Origin: Schaalia sp. ZJ405
Lineage (GTDB): Bacteria > Actinomycetota > Actinomycetes > Actinomycetales > Actinomycetaceae
Assembly: GCF_011038885.2 (NCBI RefSeq)
Contig: NZ_CP064952.1
Span: 806,001 to 870,000 of the forward strand
Direction of reading: 5' to 3'
DNA length: 64,000 nucleotides
A program made the position numbers and the translations under genes. Each line of letters begins with the position of its first letter. The first letter of the stretch is position 1. The notes under the pieces were generated by a model. The model had not been told where the DNA came from and ran no database searches. It worked only from the letters and a program-made list of their open reading frames with translations. Positions 61,698-64,000 of this stretch are shown here, piece after piece.

Positions 61698-64000
61698 TTG
61701 AGAGTTCGTAGATTTGTTGCGGGGGGGGGTGACCGTACTCCTTGCCGGGGGTGTCGGGTTATTCTCACCTGTTGCTTGGGCTGATGATCCTGTTGCCACT
61801 ACTGAGGTGGAGTTGGCGTGGCAGGATGCTAAGTACAATGTTGATCCTCCAGCTAGTGCTGGTAATGGGACTTTGTTGAATGCTGAGGCTCATCTGAGTC
61901 GTAACTTTGATCATGCTACTGATGTGCCGCAAAGTGGCGGTAAGCGTGCTTTTACGTTTGTGGTTGAGAATGGTTATGTGACAGATATTCCGAAGTACTG
62001 TGTGGAGTCGGAGAAGACGTCTCTTAGTGGTGATCGGAAGAGTTTGTCGTGTGAGTATGAGGCGGATGCTACTCATGGGGTTGCCTCTCGTTTTCTGATT
62101 CCTGTCACTGTTGATGGTCCTGCGGATTCGCTTGTGCGAGCGAAGATCACGGATGAGGCGGGCGCGGGGAAGTCGGCTGTTGTAAAGGCTGTGAAGATTA
62201 TTGGTGGTGAGGGTCTTAATCCGCTGGTCACAGCACAGGACAATACTGATCCTATTTACGCCGGTCGGGGTATGCGGTTTGTTACCCAGGTCTTGTCTGC
62301 TCCGAACTCTCGAAAGCCTGCGGGGCCAGTCACTTTTGATATGAAGATCGATTGGGCTGGATCGGGCACACTTTCAAACGTACTGGACACATCTGCTATC
62401 TCGTTTAAAGAGAGTGCTTTCCCGTCACGAACCTCGAAGAATAAAGGTATTGATACCAGTGATGATCTAAACGGTGCCACGTGGAAGGCGAAGGTTGATC
62501 CGGCTGATCCGTGGCTTTTCCATGTGAGCGTTGATGGTTTTAATGCGCCGGACCCGCGCTATAGGAATTACACGAACGGACAGAGTGCTGGTGGGTGGCT
62601 CAATCTTTCCTCTGCTCAGGTCAGTCTGCCCTTTAAGGATTCCGCTACTGCTGAGCAGAAGCTCAATGCGGGAAACGGTTCTGCAACAATAACTCTGAGC
62701 AATGTCTCCTATACCACCGCTGATGGTAAATTAACCACAGATGCTGCGGTCGCCGACCAGAATACTGAAGACAATCAAACCGTGTTCGCATACAGTTCGG
62801 GCCGCGGACGCTCATATGCGATAGGGTACTTATCCCATTACGGAAACTATGCGCCAAATGGCGCTCCTGTAGCCTTTGAAACTATGTCCGTACTTCCCGC
62901 CTCATTACGTGATGGGCAGGGGGTAACGGTTCCTGGGGGTGTCGCTTTTGGTGCAAGCAATATCTTCAGGCCTAGTGGTCCGATTAGTTTCTGTAATATC
63001 CTTCCGAAGGGGCAGGGCGCGCACTTCACGGGTGAATGGTTCATGTACCACAACATCGGGGATGATGACTACGTGGGCGATCCACGTAAAGTGGGGCACG
63101 TTTTATTCACGCAGTGGGAAGGCCTAGAAAATGGTTTAGCTAAGGATACATCGAAGGAATCAGCGAAATCGAAGGCGCTTCAGTCGATTCCGCAGGGTGT
63201 GAAGAACGGTACCTTGGAGTATTACGTGGGTGATACCAGCCTTGATTTTAATGCGGACTGTAATGGCAGTGATGGGTGGACGCGGAATAAGCCGGCGGAT
63301 ATGACAACGGTTTCTGGTATGCGTATCACGGGCACGGATCAGTCCGATGTGAAGCAGGGAACCACTATTGCAAGCACCCATTTCATCACGGTTTATAAGG
63401 TCAATAAAGACACGCCTGCAAAAACAGCGATTTGGTCGTCCTCTTCTTCGACACTCGATGCTGCTCAACCGATGACACCGATTTCGGCGCGTCCAACTAG
63501 CACTGTGAATGCTCCTTATGCTGATGCCCCGGCGGGGTATCCGGGGACGAATGGTGGTATTGATCGTTTTAGTGTGATTGGTGCTGCGGCGCGACATTCT
63601 ATTGAGATTGCGTCTGCGAACCAGAATCCTGAACCGAAGGCAAACGTTCCTGTAAGCATTCAGTGGGGTGCTTATGGTGCTGCGTCGAAGGATTATCCGG
63701 GTAAGTTGACGGTGACCTTGCCTGCGGGGACTACGTATGTTGCTGGGTCTGCGTCTGCTGAGCTTGGTGAGCCTAGTGTTAAGGGGCAGACTTTGACGTG
63801 GGAGAAGGTGACCAAGGGCAATGTTTATCAAAAGGGAACTTTCATGGTTGTTGCTGGCGGTCCGGCAGGGGCGAAGACTCTCTCTTCTTCTTATGTGATT
63901 GACCCTGTTGCTGGTAATGCTGGTGATGATGCCGGTCTGATTAAGGCGTTAACGGTTCGTTCCTCGACGCGGTATGTTCTTAACTCGTCTGCGGATACGA
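61698..64000 (+). CDS. Secreted DUF11-like surface protein, partial; frame interrupted at a poly-G tract (phase-variable?)
   Basis: A strong GGAGG seven bases before TTG 61698 starts a frame reading LRVRRFVAGGGDR that stops at 61782-61784. Nine G at 61721-61729 cause this. With one G fewer the protein reads LRVRRFVAGGVTVLLAGG and continues LFSPVAWA-DDP, a textbook signal peptide with an AWA cleavage site. From 61729 the new frame is open for 757 codons to the window end. The mature part is rich in beta strands, and near 63680-63800 it has the LTVTLPAGTTYV...LTWEKV pattern of DUF11-type surface repeats. Codons favour third-position T, unlike the rest of the window. A C-terminal anchor would lie outside. 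A sequencing error in the G run is the alternative. Confidence 0.75.
61721..61729 (+). repeat. Poly-G tract (G9) in signal-peptide codons
   Basis: Nine consecutive G follow GTTGC. Eight (or eleven) G would join the TTG start to the open frame; nine puts it out of frame. G runs of this length slip easily during replication and are typical ON/OFF switches in surface genes of other bacteria. It is the longest G run I noticed in the window. Confidence 0.85.

Noticed and set aside
61729..61731. GTG at the end of the G run as the true start of the surface protein
   Set aside because: It would give a signal peptide with no basic N-terminal residues and no spaced ribosome-binding site, whereas TTG 61698 has both GGAGG and RVRR. 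Not impossible if the G run itself acts as a binding site.
1..64000. CRISPR arrays, rRNA, insertion sequences, prophage
   Set aside because: No regularly spaced repeats of suitable length, no rRNA-like sequence and no transposase, integrase or phage structural motif were seen.

Overview
The window is a 64 kb piece of a high-GC Gram-positive chromosome. Gene order and protein features (PriA-type HisA, SepF, YggT, Wag31/DivIVA, a SepIVA-like protein, large RNase E/G, GTG/TTG starts, leaderless promoters) point to an actinobacterium, most likely Actinomycetaceae of the Schaalia/Actinomyces kind. This assignment is inferred from content, not from a database match. Most of the window is conserved core genome. 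No prophage, insertion sequence, CRISPR array or rRNA operon is visible.

Layout. 1-15.6 kb: division and cell-wall cluster (end of murE?, murF-mraY-murD-ftsW-murG-murC-ftsQ-ftsZ-pgeF-sepF-yggT-divIVA-lspA-rluD-GNAT). 15.6-19.2 kb: leaderless dnaE, convergent with a small S4-domain gene. 19.7-26 kb: histidine genes hisD-C-B-orf-H-A and an SseB-family gene. 26-31.4 kb: infC-rpmI-rplT with an attenuator leader and AUC start, then a SpoU methyltransferase, leaderless thiL and a proline/glycine-rich membrane protein. 31.6-41.5 kb: a second, polytopic proline-rich membrane protein, rpmB, a DAK2/FakA-like gene, recG, rsmD, coaD, a SepIVA-like coiled-coil gene, yceD and rnc. 41.5-50.6 kb: a NarL-type two-component pair beside cydC/cydD and cydB/cydA (cytochrome bd and its assembly transporter). 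51-61 kb: rne, rplU-rpmA-obgE-proB-proA-nadD-rsfS and a histidine phosphatase, then tRNA-Ala(GGC). 61.7-64 kb: the 5' part of a secreted, DUF11-like surface protein with a different, T-rich codon usage, running off the window.

Two observations stand out. (1) The surface-protein gene has a promoter, a strong ribosome-binding site and a TTG start. A run of nine G inside the signal-peptide codons puts the start out of frame with an otherwise open frame of about 757 codons. Losing one G (or gaining two) restores a textbook signal peptide, so this looks like a phase-variable ON/OFF switch shown in the OFF state. (2) The 12-mer GTCCTCGTCAAT occurs eight times, four on each strand, against an expectation of well under one. 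It clusters just after gene ends and forms head-to-head pairs that act as terminator-like hairpins. That is how DNA uptake sequences behave in Pasteurellaceae and Neisseriaceae, and I know of no such element described in Actinobacteria.

The genes otherwise form familiar units. The cell-wall block makes lipid II and the Z-ring. The his block makes histidine. The cyd block with its sensor kinase suggests respiratory control of a high-affinity terminal oxidase. The rne-rplU-rpmA-obgE-rsfS block serves RNA processing and ribosome assembly.
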